Shown piece by piece: positions 9,771 to 21,299 of a stretch of DNA of 64,000 nt; position 1 is the stretch's first letter; each line of letters opens with the position of its first letter. Under the pieces are notes generated by a model that saw only the letters and a list, made by a program, of their open reading frames with translations, did no database searches and was not told the DNA's origin. The DNA comes from Panagrolaimus kolymaensis (lineage: Eukaryota; Nematoda; Chromadorea; Rhabditida; Panagrolaimidae). A program made the position numbers and the translations under genes. The stretch lies in NCBI GenBank assembly GCA_028622995.1, contig JAJQJQ010000025.1:1302001-1366000 (forward strand). Direction: 5' to 3'.

Positions 9771-11027
9771 ATGTCTGAAGAGCCCTGGATAGATTTGAAA
9801 AGTATTCAACTAATTTCCGCTAATATTATCGCATATTTTGGATTATTCTTGAATGGTTTATTAATATATTTAATATTTTTTAAAACTACTAAACTTTTAA
9901 ATGATTATAAACTTATTTTAATTCAAAATTGTTTCGTGGATATATTTTTTACGATTATTAATGAAATCACGAGCATTGTAAGTCAATTTTTTGCTATCAA
10001 TTTTTTTTGCGTTTAATTTTAACATTAAAAAAAATTTAATTTCTTACTTTTTAGCAAACTGAATCTAAAAATGGTTACTTTATTCTTTTAACCTCAGGAA
10101 AATCTTCAACTTTACTATTTCCCTATAATTTTACATTCGTAATTATTGGAATATTTGCTTTATTTTTGTGCTCCACTTCACTTCCCGTTCAATTTGTTTA
10201 TCGATATTTTATAATTGTTCGAAAAAAACATTTATCAATTTTTCATTATTTTTGTTGCATCTCGATTTCTGTAACTGCAGCTCTCTCATACGCTTGTTTT
10301 GCATTTTATGTTTTCTGGCCCCGAGAAAATAACAACGATAAATTAATTGCTTTAGAATTAATAAAATCTGATATTTTTTATTTTCGAGGAATTCCACAAA
10401 TTTTTACTTCAAATATTTTTCATTGGCGTCTACGATGTTTATTTATCTATGCTATGATTTTAGTGGGATTTTGTTATGGAATAATTATTGTTTCATGCAT
10501 CAAAGTTTGGAATGAATTAAATTATCATGGAAGCACTTTATCCCTTCAAACTCAAAAAATTCATAAACAAATGACTAAAACTATTATTTTTCAGGTTTGT
10601 TTCTTGAACATAAAACTTTCAACGAAAACTAATTTTTGTGGCGTGAAAAAAATTAAGTTAATTTCTTAATTTTTTAGGCTCTAGTTCCTCTAATATTTGT
10701 GATGTTACCAATTGGCGTCGCTGTAATTTCAACCTTCGCACAAATTAACATTCCTGGTTTTGGTATATTTATTGCGTCGTTTTGGTGTTGGTTAGTTTTA
10801 TCAAAAAAATCGGTAGCATTAAAAACTTTATTAAATTATGTAATTTTAGGGTTCCAATAACAAATCCATTAGTTACAATTTGTTCAATAAAAGCATATCG
10901 ACGCGTAATTAAAAAGATTCTGATAAAAATATTTAATATTAAAAATCGCTGTAATTTATATGTTACTCCTCCTCAATTAACTACTATCAATCCAATATCA
11001 AATGCATTTGCAACAACTATAGATTAG
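9771..11027 (+). CDS. Srd-like chemosensory GPCR
   Basis: Four exons, 9771-9977, 10055-10594, 10678-10790 and 10850-11027, join in phase to give 345 aa, a normal length for nematode Str-superfamily receptors. Seven hydrophobic segments are visible. Family hallmarks are HKQMTKTIIFQALVPL before TM6 and VPITNPLVTICSIKAYRR at TM7 and the tail. Such receptors detect odorants or tastants in ciliated sensory neurons. No disabling changes seen. Assignment to Srd rather than Str or Srh rests on the TM6/TM7 motifs and is moderately secure. Confidence 0.8.
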
Positions 11028-11916
11028 AAAGTTCCATTACATCATAAAAATATAAAAGCTTATAAGCCAACAAAAATTTTATTTTATATTCTCGTATTTT
11101 GCAAATATTTGTTAAAAAAGGGCTCCATTTTTTGTCAAGAAACTCAAATTTTTATACAAAAAACCATGGCTTGGAAATTTCTTACTTGATATTTTTATTG
11201 TAATTTTATTTCTCTTGTAATCATTATCCAACAATGTTTTATTTAGTTTTTATGTATTTCGTGGAAAAAATAAATTTTTATAGCAAGAAAAAGTCATCGT
11301 AAAATATTGCCAATACACATGTGTTTTCATTAATAGATGAGCGAAAAAGCCATTTTGAAAAAAAGAATGAAAGGAAAAAAAAGAAAGGTCAAGTAAAAAA
11401 TGTCAGATTTATTTTTTGGTCGCGTAAACCTTTGTTTGATCTTTCTTTGTTGTTGTTTTTTTATCGCGTAACTTTTTTTTGGCATAAGAATTTTTGTTTT
11501 TTTTATATCGTTGGTGTTTTATATATAAAGAAAAAACGAAATTCTCTTTTTTAGGTATACTTTCTGGAAACTGTGCGTGAATATTAATAAAATGTAAAGA
11601 AATTTTCTTGTAGTTAATTGGATCGGAAAAGAACTTGAATTTTTGAAGGTAACTGTGCATGTATTTTTGTTGATTATTCCGATTTATTGTTGAGTTTATA
11701 TCTAATGTTACTTCATGTAATTCGTCAAAAATTTTAGCATTTTGTTGCCGATAAAATTGCATAAAGAGTTTAAAAAATTCATAAAACGCAAGACTTACAA
11801 ATTTACCGTCTTTTTTCGTGATAAATTGTACATATTTTTAAAAGCTTACTATTGATTTTTTTTATTTCGTTTAATTTTAGTTTTCCAAAACCAAATTCTT
11901 ACAAACAAACAAAAAA
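11028..11916. other. Intergenic; low-complexity frames only
   Basis: Open frames at 11321-11554 (+) and 11409-11762 (-) overlap and are Lys/Phe/Asn-rich translations of A/T runs, without splice or family support. Nothing else recognised. Confidence 0.5.
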
Positions 11917-12171
11917 ATGGGGGATGATGCTAAAGAATCAGCTAAAAAATTTGGTGAAACTGGAGAGGAAATCGTCAAAGCCAGTGGAAAAATTGTTAAT
12001 GAATTCGCTGATCAAACATTAAAAGCTGCCGATAAAATTGTAAAATATTTGGATGATGTGCCAGAAAAAGTTGGAAACACCGCTAAAAATATTGTTCACG
12101 CAACTGGAGAAGTTATCAATGAAGGCGTTAACCAAACCAAAAAAGTAGCCGAAACTGCCATGAAAGACTAG
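11917..12171 (+). CDS. Small LEA-like amphipathic helical protein
   Basis: Single-exon, 84 aa, starting AAAAAAATGGGGG, a good nematode start context. The protein has no Cys, Pro is nearly absent, and Ala, Lys, Glu and Thr recur in a roughly 11-residue rhythm (KKFGETGEEIVKASGKIVNE, then TLKAADKIVKYL, TAKNIVHATGEVINEG, TKKVAETAMKD). This is the pattern of group-3 LEA or apolipoprotein-like helices. Group-3 LEA proteins protect membranes and proteins during drying in anhydrobiotic nematodes. With only 84 residues, a different helical role is possible. Confidence 0.6.
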   Translation: MGDDAKESAKKFGETGEEIVKASGKIVNEFADQTLKAADKIVKYLDDVPEKVGNTAKNIVHATGEVINEGVNQTKKVAETAMKD

Positions 12172-13197
12172 CTTTAAAAAAATGAAACTAAACAAAAACG
12201 TTTTATTTTATTGATTAAAAACATTTTATAAAATTTGCTCGCATAATTTTTTTTTAATATTTGCTATAAATAAAAAAAATTCTAAAAATATTCCGTTTGT
12301 TGTTGTTGTCAACAAAAAAAGCACAGTGACACGAGGGTTTGATCTTTGAACAACTTTGTTTTCTCTCTTTCGCGTGTTTTCTTGTTTTCTTTTTCACTCG
12401 CTGCACAAAAAAAAACAACAACCAAGCCAGTCATAAAAATATTTTTGACCACGAAACAGCATAACGCTGTGAAAAAAAAACTTAAATTTATTAATTTATT
12501 TCTCAATTTGCCATAAATTTGTTAAATATGTTTTCAAGAATTACTATTTTTACTCGTCCATTAATGGCGACAACTTTCCGATTAATGTCAACGGGAAATA
12601 ATCGAATGTATAATTTTGAAGGAAAAACTGTTATTGTTACGGGTAAACAAACAACTAATTTTTTTTGTTTTTTTTAAAAACATATTTTCTTCGATTTTTG
12701 CTTTTGCATTTTTTTGCATTAAACTTTCCAAATTTTAAGGTTCCAGCGCTGGAATTGGCCAATCCACCGCTGTTCGATTTGGTAAAGAAGGTGCAAATGT
12801 AACCATTCATGGACGAAATCCAAAAGGCATTGAAGAAACTAAAGAAAAATTAAACAAAGTTGGATGCGGGGAAGATAGAATTCAAGTTGTTTTTGGTGAT
12901 ATGGTTCATGATAAAACTTTACATGAATTGGTTGATAAAACTGTGGAAAAGTTTGGTCAAATTGATGTTGTTGTGAGTTTTTTCGCGTTTCTTCATTTGC
13001 GAATTTAAAAAGAGAAAAAATTTGGAGTTTAAAATGGAAAACTTTGTTTAAGAGCTAATTTATTTTTTTGTCGCTAAAATGAAAAAAAAGTTATTCGAAA
13101 AAGAATTTTTTCCATATGCACTTTTAGGTTAATAACGCAGGTGGCTCAGCTGTTCAAGAAGGATATGATAAAGCTGAAATAGACAGTCTTGATTATA

Positions 13198-13972
13198 TCC
13201 TACCTTGTCCTACCTTGTAAATTGAATTGACTATGTTTGTCTGTTTGTCTGTGGGTTGTCCGCTGTTTTTTTGAATTGTGTTTAGACTGTCCGATGTAGT
13301 TTTTGACGCTGATTCCAAAAATGTGGGTCTCGAGCTTCGGGTAAAGAGATATGCATATGATATTGAGGTTTGAAAATTTGCATATTGAAAAAATTCTTAA
13401 CGCGAATGTTTCTCTTTGTGTTTGATGAAAGGGAGAAAGTGAGCTCTTTGTCGTTTGCTTTTTGAAAGAGAATTTCGTTGCATGATTTATAACAGTAATT
13501 TGAAAGTTGCATATTTGGTGATGGTGCAGAGATGCATGTATGTGTGAAGGTGTTGGAAAGTGTTTAATGAAAATGTTTTTTAATGAGGATTGAGAGGATG
13601 GACTGTAAGAAAGTTTAATGAAAATATTAAAATGAGAAATGGAAAATTGATATCCTGGGCAATGAGGATGACCACGAGGTGCTAAAATGAAGCTGCATAT
13701 GAGTGACATGTAAGATGAGGCCCGAAGGGCCTGTGATGCTTTCCGACAGGAATGAAATTGAATTTGAAAGGGAGAAAGTGTGAAATGGAATTTGAGTATG
13801 AGTTGTGTGGCCCGAAGGGCCATTTGATAAATATGAAATGATCTAATGTAAAATTAGGAGGGATGGAAGGTGGAAGACGAGATGAGGGCCCGAAGGACCC
13901 GATGTGTAATTGTAAAATTGAATAAATGTAAAGTGTGGGGACTGCCGTAGGCAGGCCCCTTCATATATCTTG
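13198..13972 (+). mobile_element. Non-autonomous Helitron-like element A
   Basis: Begins TC (TCCTACC) after a host A and ends with a hairpin GGGGACTGCC-GTA-GGCAGGCCCC followed by CTTG. This is Helitron logic: 5' TC, 3' stem-loop then CTRR-like end, no target duplication. The body shares the internal block ACGCGAATGTTTCTCTTTG with elements B and C and contains several short GCCCGAAGGGC palindromes. No Rep/helicase gene. Confidence 0.7.
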
Positions 13973-14503
13973 TCTACCTATATAAAGCGAGAATGTATGT
14001 TTGTTTGTTTGTTTGTCGATTTGGTGTCCCCTAGCAAATGGAAATGTGTCTAGCACGTCCTATGCAGTTTTTCACGCTGATTACGAATATGTGAATTTCG
14101 TTTATCGGAAACGAGATGGTCGATCAGGACAAGCATTTGAAATTTGCATAATCGAAAAAATTCTCGACGCGAATGTTTCTCTTTGCATATGTTGAAAAGG
14201 AAAGCGCGCGCTTTTTTCTTTTGTTTTTGGAACGGAAAATGTTCTTTTCGAGATGTTTTTATGCATAAAAATATGAAAGAGAATGGTTAGGGTTGATGAA
14301 GTAATGATGCTCCCGAGGTAGTTTAGGAATATGAAAACTGCCCGAAAATTCAAATCGAAAAACGCAACGTTAACGTATCGTTATAAAGCCCAGCTTGCGG
14401 TGGTGGCTAAGTTCCAATAGAATCGTGTAAAAGTTTTCGAAAAGTGTTTGTATGTTCATAATAAATGGGTGAGGGACCACCGAAGGTGGGCCCCATGCGC
14501 TTG
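13973..14503 (+). mobile_element. Non-autonomous Helitron-like element B, abutting A
   Basis: Starts TCTACCTATATAAAGCGAG directly after the CTTG of element A. It ends GGGACCACC-GAA-GGTGGGCCCC, then ATGCGCTTG, after which the host exon resumes with T. The TGTTTG microsatellite near its start and the conserved internal block match element C at 52094-53379. The pair forms a head-to-tail array in a single host site. Confidence 0.75.
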
Positions 14504-15497
14504 TTATTGAATTAAACTTAAAAAGGTTTTCAAAAATCTTAATTTTCCTTATTTTAATGCAATATTTTCCAGTGTAATGAAACTCAACACTATTGCATTA
14601 CCATATTTGGAAAAAACTAAGGGCAATATTGTAAATGTTAGCAGTGTAGATGCTGGGCACATAACTGTTAGTTTAATTTTCCCTCACTTTTTTGCATCAC
14701 AGAGATTAGAAATTATTTTTTAGCATCCTGAAGAACTCAATTATTGTGTAGCCAAGGGAGGCCTCGATCAATATTGTCGGAATGCTTCAGTAAACTTCGC
14801 TCCTCGAAACATTCGTATCAATAATTTAAAGTTAGATTTTACCTTTCATTTTTTTACAAATCATTTCTCTTTAGCCCCGGTTGGATTAGTACTGAAATCC
14901 GTTTCCGCGGTGGCACAACCAAAGAAGGACAAAAACATTTTGAAGAAACTTGGGTAAAGAAAAATGTTCCAATGAAGCGATCAGGTTTGCCGCATGAAAT
15001 GGCAAATATCATTGTTTTTCTTGCAAGCGAAGAAGCTTCATTCATCACAGGAACTTTGCTCATTGCTGATGGTGGATTACAAAATTATAGTGAACCTCAA
15101 ATTCCTTTCACTAAAGTTTAAATTTTTTTAAAGCGACTTTTGTTTTGATTAATTTACTAATATGTATACCTTCGATTCCTTCGATATTTTCTAAATACTT
15201 GTATTTTTTGCATAAATTAAAATTATAATCTTAAAATTTAAAGGCTTTGAAGGAGAGTTGAAGATAATTTGTAAAGAAAATCGCAAGATCTGCATTCGAC
15301 GAAAAATGGCCAAAAGCCGGTATTTCATAATGGAAAAGAAAAAAAAATTGGACTTTTAAAACAGAAAATTTTTAAAATAGTTTTTTATATCATTTAAAAA
15401 ATTCATTAAAGCTAAAGTTCAAAAACCAAATAACAAAAAAAATAAATAAACTACACAAACTAAAGAAATCATCAATAACAAAAAATTATGAGAGGTA

Positions 15498-16525
15498 TTA
15501 AGAATTAAGCTTTGCAATATTATCATAAATGCGGCGTTCTTCAATTCCCAATTTTTCAAACTTTCGTAAAAGCTTTCGTTCACGCTTTTCTGAATCCATG
15601 ATATCAGCCTGACTAAAATAAAGAGAATATAAAAGAAAAAAGAAAAAAGAAAGAAAAAGCATACTAGTCTTTGTGGGCATCTTTAAACCAATCAAAAGCA
15701 GTTTTAACTACTTTCTTTCTTTTAACGGGTGTTTGAGGAGGATCAGAATAAACTTTTTCATATCGTACGATAAGGTGCTTAATATGCTTAATATGAGATT
15801 CCAAAATATTCATTGAGTTTTCATCCATGTATTGATAAAGTTGTTTAACATATTTTTTGCATTCTTCGTTGTATTGATTAAAATATTCTTTGGTATAAAA
15901 TTTACCACTTGCAAATTCTTTGCGCAATTTACTCTAAAAATTAAGATAATTAATTTTTATTGGAAAAATGTAAGAAAACTTACAGCTTCATCAAGAGAAC
16001 TAGGACCAGGAGAACGATTCTTGGAAATGTAAAGATTAATAGGGAGTTTGGGGGCTTTAGGAAAGTCATTGAATTGTTCAACCGTATGTCCATCATTGAG
16101 ATATCGGTTCATGACTAAAACCGCTGTTTCCACTGTTACATTTTTTCGGCGGGCCGCAATCATATAAAGCGCATTGAAGTCACTATTGAAAGAGCTAAAA
16201 CAAATAAATTCTAAACCCAATTACAAAATCTATTATTACTATACCTTTGATCATATAAATCTTTGTACTTTTTAAGTTCCGGAATGGTTGCAGCTATTTT
16301 TGCAATATTAGGCTTTCCTCTTAGATTTTTGAGCTTTTCATGAGCATAAGTTTTTAAGTTTTCAATAAATGGAAGAAAATCAAGCTTTGCTATTTTTGTT
16401 GGAGCTTCATCTTGTTCTTCTTCAAATTCTTCGCTATATTCTGAATCATCTTCTTCATATTGAAGCTTACGCTTTTTGGGATTTACACTTTCATCAGAAC
16501 TTGTGCGTTGTCTTTGCTTAGTCAT
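15498..16525 (-). CDS. HMG-box-like nuclear protein, possibly UBF-related
   Basis: Four exons on the minus strand, 16525-16245, 16194-15984, 15933-15665, 15612-15498, 291 aa. Order: basic/acidic N-terminus with a nuclear-signal-like PKKRK and an acid stretch (EEDDSEYSEEFEEE), a helical middle, then two weak HMG-box-like units. The first begins KAPKLPINLYISKNRS and continues through YTKEYFNQYNEECKKYVKQL. The second runs from AFDWFKDAHKD through KLLRKFEKLGIEERRIYDNI. Paired HMG boxes would suit a chromatin or rDNA-transcription factor. The boxes are divergent, so UBF relationship is a guess. Confidence 0.6.
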
Positions 16526-17380
16526 TTTGAGAATAAAAATAACTAAAACAAATAAAGCTAGTTAAATAACGAAAAATGATAACAAAAAAATATATATATA
16601 ACGAGTTCACGTAGATCGTCTATAAGCGAATAATACCAATGGGCTTCTCTCGTGCGAGAATAAAAAAAGATGTAAAGGGTAAACATATGAGATGGAAGAG
16701 ATAATGGGAGAAAAGTTATAAACATAAAAAAAATTCGCATGCATAACTCCGGTTGCTCTTTTTTTTCAAATCAATAAAGGGAAAGGGTTAGGAATGAAAA
16801 AAAAAATGACTAAGAAAGGCTATAAACAAAAAAGAAAGAACGCAAAAAAGAGCGGGCATATTTTTTTTTTTCACGAGAGAAGAGCGTCGTTGTTTCTTCA
16901 CCCACAAAAATGCAAGCAAGAGTGCATTCTTTTCAAAAAAAAATTAAACAATAAATCACAAGAGCTCGCTTTTTTTTGTTTGCCATAACTTTGGACCTAT
17001 TTAATTAAAATTATCTTTGCACAAACAAAAAAAAAGTCAAAAACTATGAAATAAGGGGACACTTTCACAGCACATTATCCCTGAAAAAAAGGCATCAGTA
17101 CTTCAAGAATGGAAAGAGGCTAAATTTTAATGATTGATTTTTAAAATTTTTTTTCCATGAGGCTCTAAGGCAACAATATTCTCAATAAATTATTCCCCTT
17201 TATTCTTTTTCTTAAGTTTTTTAATTAAATATTGTTGTTGATTTACCAAAAATTTTTTGAAAGGTAAATTTTCCTATCTCTAAATCCTTTTTTTTAAATT
17301 TTTTCATAGTAGCCTTCCCTTCGTCATTTTTTTTAATTCCATTCTTTGAAAATATTTTCATTTTTAGTTAATCGATCAAA
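16526..17380. other. Intergenic
   Basis: A/T-run-rich spacer between divergently transcribed genes. Small frames at 16558-16740 (-) and 16794-16988 (+) are low-complexity and lack splice or family support. No other feature seen. Confidence 0.5.
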
Positions 17381-17872
17381 ATGAATAATTTTAACCGAAG
17401 CTTTGCTCTATCAAATCAATCTTCGAAAAGAAAGTTTCCGTTTGAAGATAAGACTTTTGATTTTCCTTCGCTTCCATATGTTTGCCAACGACGCTTTGCG
17501 GAAATATGTGATGGTCAAACTTTGAAAACTTTTGCGAATATTAATTACTCAACTCGAAAACTTGCAAAACGATGTCATTATATTAAAAAAGTTGAAATCA
17601 AAAATTATGAATGCAAATATTCCATTTCTTGCTTTTGCAAAGAAAATGAATTTTGCAAGGGCTTTGATGTTTCCTCTGTAAAAGGAAAAATGGAAGTAGT
17701 AAACAAAATTGAAATATCAACTCCAAGTGGAATTAATGAAAATCACTTCCTTAGACAATTGCCTTTTAGTTTCGTTTCAATCGAAAAGCTATGCATCGAA
17801 ATTAACCGTATAAGTTTTGAAGAATTAAAAAAAATTACCATTTCCCCTCGATTAAAATTCAAAATAAAATAG
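17381..17872 (+). CDS. F-box-like protein, short
   Basis: Single-exon 163 aa. Residues about 27-70 resemble the degenerate F-box of expanded nematode families (FDFPSLPYVCQRRFAEI...TLKTFANINYSTRKLAKRC), which would dock a substrate-binding arm onto SKP1-cullin ligase. The C-terminal part resembles the start of the leucine-rich-like arm but stops early at KFKIK. Members are usually 280-350 aa, so this is probably truncated at its 3' end. No ATG upstream in frame. Confidence 0.55.
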   Translation: MNNFNRSFALSNQSSKRKFPFEDKTFDFPSLPYVCQRRFAEICDGQTLKTFANINYSTRKLAKRCHYIKKVEIKNYECKYSISCFCKENEFCKGFDVSSVKGKMEVVNKIEISTPSGINENHFLRQLPFSFVSIEKLCIEINRISFEELKKITISPRLKFKIK

Positions 17873-17948
17873 ATATTTTGTATATTATTTTATTTGTATA
17901 GCAAAAAGCATTATAAAAATAAATTAAAAACAAAAAAAAGAGAAAAAA

Positions 17949-18360
17949 TTATTTTTCGGTGTAAAATTCATAGTAAGTTGCATCTTTCCAAAGCCCGGTT
18001 CCAGCAACGCATTCATTTTTAGTTCCATAATAAACATGTCCTCGACCTGCTTTTTCACAATAAATAAAACAATTTGTGCCAGGATCATTGAAAGTTTTGT
18101 TAAAGTCCTAAAATATAAAAATTGGAGACATCCAAAACTCTTAATTTTGTGCGTCCATAAAAATGGGGGAAAAAACTCACTGGAATATAATATTCTTCTC
18201 GAAGTTCTTTAGCTCGAATGGGGCGTCCTGATTCACAACAATAACATCCAGCTAATTTGGATTCCATTTGTCCATTTCGGATTAACCAATTGGTAAGGAA
18301 ATGGGCACAATTGTTATCAAAGCGTTTACCACAAATGCATGCATTTTCATAAGCAACCAT
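17949..18360 (-). CDS. Cysteine-rich protein with NCAHFL motif
   Basis: Two exons, 18360-18181 and 18107-17949, joined in phase, 112 aa. I chose the ATG at 18360 (AAAAAAATGG context) over one 36 bp upstream. Thirteen residues in it would otherwise add a Lys/Ile stretch. The N-terminal half reads CICGKRFDNNCAHFLTNWL and contains a CYCC cluster. DNNCAHF recalls the catalytic Cys segment of NlpC/P60- and LRAT-like papain-fold enzymes. No matching catalytic His region is certain (GRGHVYYG is a candidate), so the enzyme idea is tentative. No signal peptide. Confidence 0.6.
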
Positions 18361-19388
18361 TTTTTTTATAAATATGCTTTCCAAAAATATTATCAATGCT
18401 TATTTAGAAGGAAAAAGATACAAAAAATATGGAAAAGTAAATTGATTTTATTATCACAAAAAAAATATACTTTGACTAATATTTTTGTCACAACTTGCTG
18501 GAAATGCACAAAAGCAATTGTGACTGACTCATCATGAGTAAACGAATAGTTTACTTTGATAAAAAGAAAGCACAATAAGTGTGATATTTTTTTGGACTAA
18601 AAAAGGACAAAGTTGTTCGAGGATATTTTTTGGGAGATATAAGCCTGATAAATTGTGGCCCCAAAAACAAACAAAAAATAAACAACAAAATTGGAAGTGA
18701 TAAATAAAAATATTAACTAAAATTTATCGATTAGCTTTCAAAGAATAACTCAACATTTTTTGTTCATATGTCAAAGCGCACAAAACTTTAATTAAAAATA
18801 TTCTTTGAAACGTAGATTTTTTTGGTTAATCTTTAATTGGATTTTATTTATTAAAATATGTTCATTTCCGTAGTTTTTGTGTTTTTATGCACCAAATATT
18901 TTTTCTGCAAACTTTGTTAAAAATTGATAAGACATTGTGCTTTGTATATGATACACACCTATTTATGATAGCAATACGTGTACCAAAGAAAAATATGTTT
19001 TTGAGTACAACGAATAGATTTGATGCATGCTTACACATTTAAAAAATTTGCAATACCATTTTGTTCAAATCCATTTAAAACTAACAACTAAAAAGCGAGC
19101 TTGAAGGATAACAAAATTTTCCATTTTACTTTTCAAAATTTAATTAAATTAAAAATGTCAGTGTCTATTGCTTTATATTTAAAAAAGATTTAAAAAACAT
19201 CGTACGATTGTAATAAAATGAGTCATAATAAAATAATTTTGTTTTGTTTGTAAAAATTTTTCTTTGTTTAGCACTTTCTTATCTTTGCTTAAAAATGCGT
19301 AATATCATTAGTGTTTTTGCAAAAAAAATGGGCATATTAAAATCAGAAATCACATGTCGAGGTTGCTGGCACTCCTCAAAAATGTTGG
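18361..19388. other. Intergenic
   Basis: No coding exon, RNA gene or repeat recognised between the two divergent genes. Frames at 18301-18575 on both strands overlap the upstream region of the NCAHFL gene and are low-complexity. Confidence 0.5.
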
Positions 19389-19396
19389 TATAAAAG
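19389..19396 (+). promoter_or_regulatory. TATA box
   Basis: TATAAAAG, 52 bp upstream of the ATG at 19448, a normal distance for a short leader. The same octamer precedes the secreted peptide gene at 22707. Confidence 0.55.
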
Positions 19397-19447
19397 AAGC
19401 TTCCAATTTTTGATTAAGTATCATTCATTTCCAAGAATTGCTTCAAA

Positions 19448-20112
19448 ATGAGAACCGCTTGTATTCTTTTCGTCGTTGTTTTAATTGCTTTCGTTGCTAA
19501 CTCTGATGCTTATGTTCGTCGTCGAAAAGTAAGAAAATTATAAAATTTATTTGGACTAAAACTTTGTTTTTAGACACCTGAAGGTCCATCCTCGTCTGGA
19601 GTTTTTCTCAGCTACTTGAAGCGACAAAACAAAGATTTAACCCGGACTATCGATACTTTGGAAGATGTAAGTCTTTAGACTTGACCCAGACACAACAAAC
19701 ACCTTAAATGAAAGCAAAAAAACTCACATTTTCATATTTTCCTTTTAAAAAATAGCAGCTGGTTTTAAAAATTATCATGAAATTTAAAAAACCAAGAAAA
19801 TCCAAACATTTAAAAAAAAAAATTTAGATTCAACAACGACAAATGTTTCTAACTTCAGCAAAAGAAAAATTTTTGCAACTAGGCGTAAGTTATATTGTAT
19901 ATAATAAGATATGAGTTTTATTTTCTTTACTGCTGCATAAAATATTGTTATCAAACATTGCTTTTTTTTAGAAAACTCAAAATGAAGTCAATATGAGATG
20001 TTGTGGATGCCCCGTTGGAAGTTGCGATTGTTGTAGTGATATTTCCATTGGAGTATGTTGCGATTTCCTTAAAGCCGACAAAAATATTGATGCTTCTGAG
20101 GAATCTGATTAA
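19448..20112 (+). CDS. Secreted cysteine-rich protein
   Basis: Four exons, 19448-19528, 19574-19666, 19828-19884, 19972-20112, give 123 aa. A signal peptide (MRTACILFVVVLIAFVANSDA) is followed by YVRRRK, a helical middle, and a C-terminal cysteine knot-like segment RCCGCPVGSCDCCS...GVCCDF with eight cysteines, then an acidic tail. Exons are all phase 0. Such proteins are common in nematode gland, gut and cuticle secretions. No family recognised. Confidence 0.75.
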
Positions 20113-20569
20113 AATTGACGCGAAACCCACTGAAACGACATCACCCTTCGATGATGCTTTTTCTTTTTAAATATGAAATAATATTATTTGTCATTTTTTT
20201 GTGATCATTAAATAATAAACTTTTTTAAATAAAAATATATTGGGTCTTTTTTTCTCAAATATACATCCTAAAAAAGGGTTTAGAAGAAATTTTAATTACT
20301 CTTATTTTTTATTATTTTTTAAATCATTACTTTGTGTGGAAAAAATTCAATTTTGCAACATTTTATGAAAAATCCAAAAAAGAGCCAAAACTTTATAAAA
20401 AAAATCAAGTACTTGGTAAACTTATTTTTACCTTTTTTTGTTTATCGATTAAATAATAAAAAAAAGCCAACAACAAAAAAAACAAGTTGCGTTCGTAGCC
20501 AACAAGAACTTTAAGTGAACAATTCCGATCGTTCGTTTCTTTGTTTGTTGTTTTCTAATTTTTGCGCTG

Positions 20570-21075
20570 TAATCAAAAGAATTATCCCGCCGCACCCCTC
20601 GCTTCGCTCGGGGTGCGGCTGTTTTAGGAATGAGAACGCCCGATCTGCTAACCGAAATTTATGATTTTTTTTATTTCTCGCAATTTTGTTGATATTAGAG
20701 GGCTCTCTAGGGTCAATTTTTCGTCGCATTGACGAATTTTTAAAAAAAATAGAAGGAAGTATAGAAAAAAAGTGCTTAATCACAACATTTTAAAAGTTCA
20801 CAATGTCCCGCTGAGCGTTGCAGCAAAGTTAACGCATATTTTGGCTATAAAAATCGTTTTCTCCACCCTCAATTACCTCTATGATTAAGCTAACTTAAAA
20901 AATATCTTATTAAAATAGCATTATGCCGCTATGAAAATTTAAATATCCTGATTTTGAGCTAAATGTCATTTGCTAGAGGTTCTTACTTTTTGTTGTTTGT
21001 GTGGCGTAGTCGTTTACAGCGAAAATTTTGTGATATTGATGGTATGGGTTCGAAGTTTGAACTTTGCTTTTTTTA
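20570..21075 (+). repeat. SINE-like repeat, copy 1
   Basis: Begins with a GC-rich perfect hairpin (GCCGCACCCC...GGGGTGCGGC), runs through a 400-bp body shared with copy 2, and ends with a tRNA-like stretch. That stretch has an A-box-like TGGCGTAGTCG near 21001 and a B-box-like GGTTCGAAGTT near 21047, then a T-run. It shares CTGCTAACCGAAATTTATGA and GTTAACGCATATTTTGGCTA with copy 2. No coding capacity. Confidence 0.65.
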
Positions 21076-21299
21076 TAAATAAATTCGTATAGCCGGTAAT
21101 ATTATTATTTTTTTACTGTTAAAAATTTAAAAAGGTGTAACAGTTTTTTTCAGTGTAAATATAAAATTATTTATTGAAATTAATAAAAAATGCGGCTGGA
21201 TTTTAATAAAAGCTTTTAAAATAAAAGTAATAATTAAATACATATTTACATTAAAATATTTTTTACATTTTTCTTTTTTTATTTTTAAAGATTAGGATT

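Larger units (their letters stand above)
12528..15121 (+). pseudogene. Short-chain dehydrogenase/reductase interrupted by Helitron-like DNA
   Basis: Exons 12528-12642, 12740-12972, 13128-13197 + 14504-14525 (one exon split by insertion), 14573-14666, 14724-14830, 14875-15121. Leaving out 13198-14503 gives 888 bp, 295 aa, in frame throughout. Family features: GSSAGIG nucleotide-binding loop, VNNAGG, NVSSVD with the catalytic Ser, YCVAK with catalytic Tyr/Lys, and INNLNPGW. The N-terminus (MFSRITIFTRPLMATTFRLM) looks like a mitochondrial presequence. As assembled, exon 3 runs into transposon sequence and stops at a TAA around 13217. The element could only be tolerated if spliced out: a GTAAAT donor near 13216 would keep frame and add six codons. 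Confidence 0.8.

Noticed and set aside
11321..11762. Overlapping frames on both strands
   Set aside because: Low-complexity translation of A/T runs without splice sites or conservation pattern.
13200..14353. Frames of 83-207 codons within the SDR gene
   Set aside because: They lie inside the Helitron-like elements and share no known transposon protein motif.
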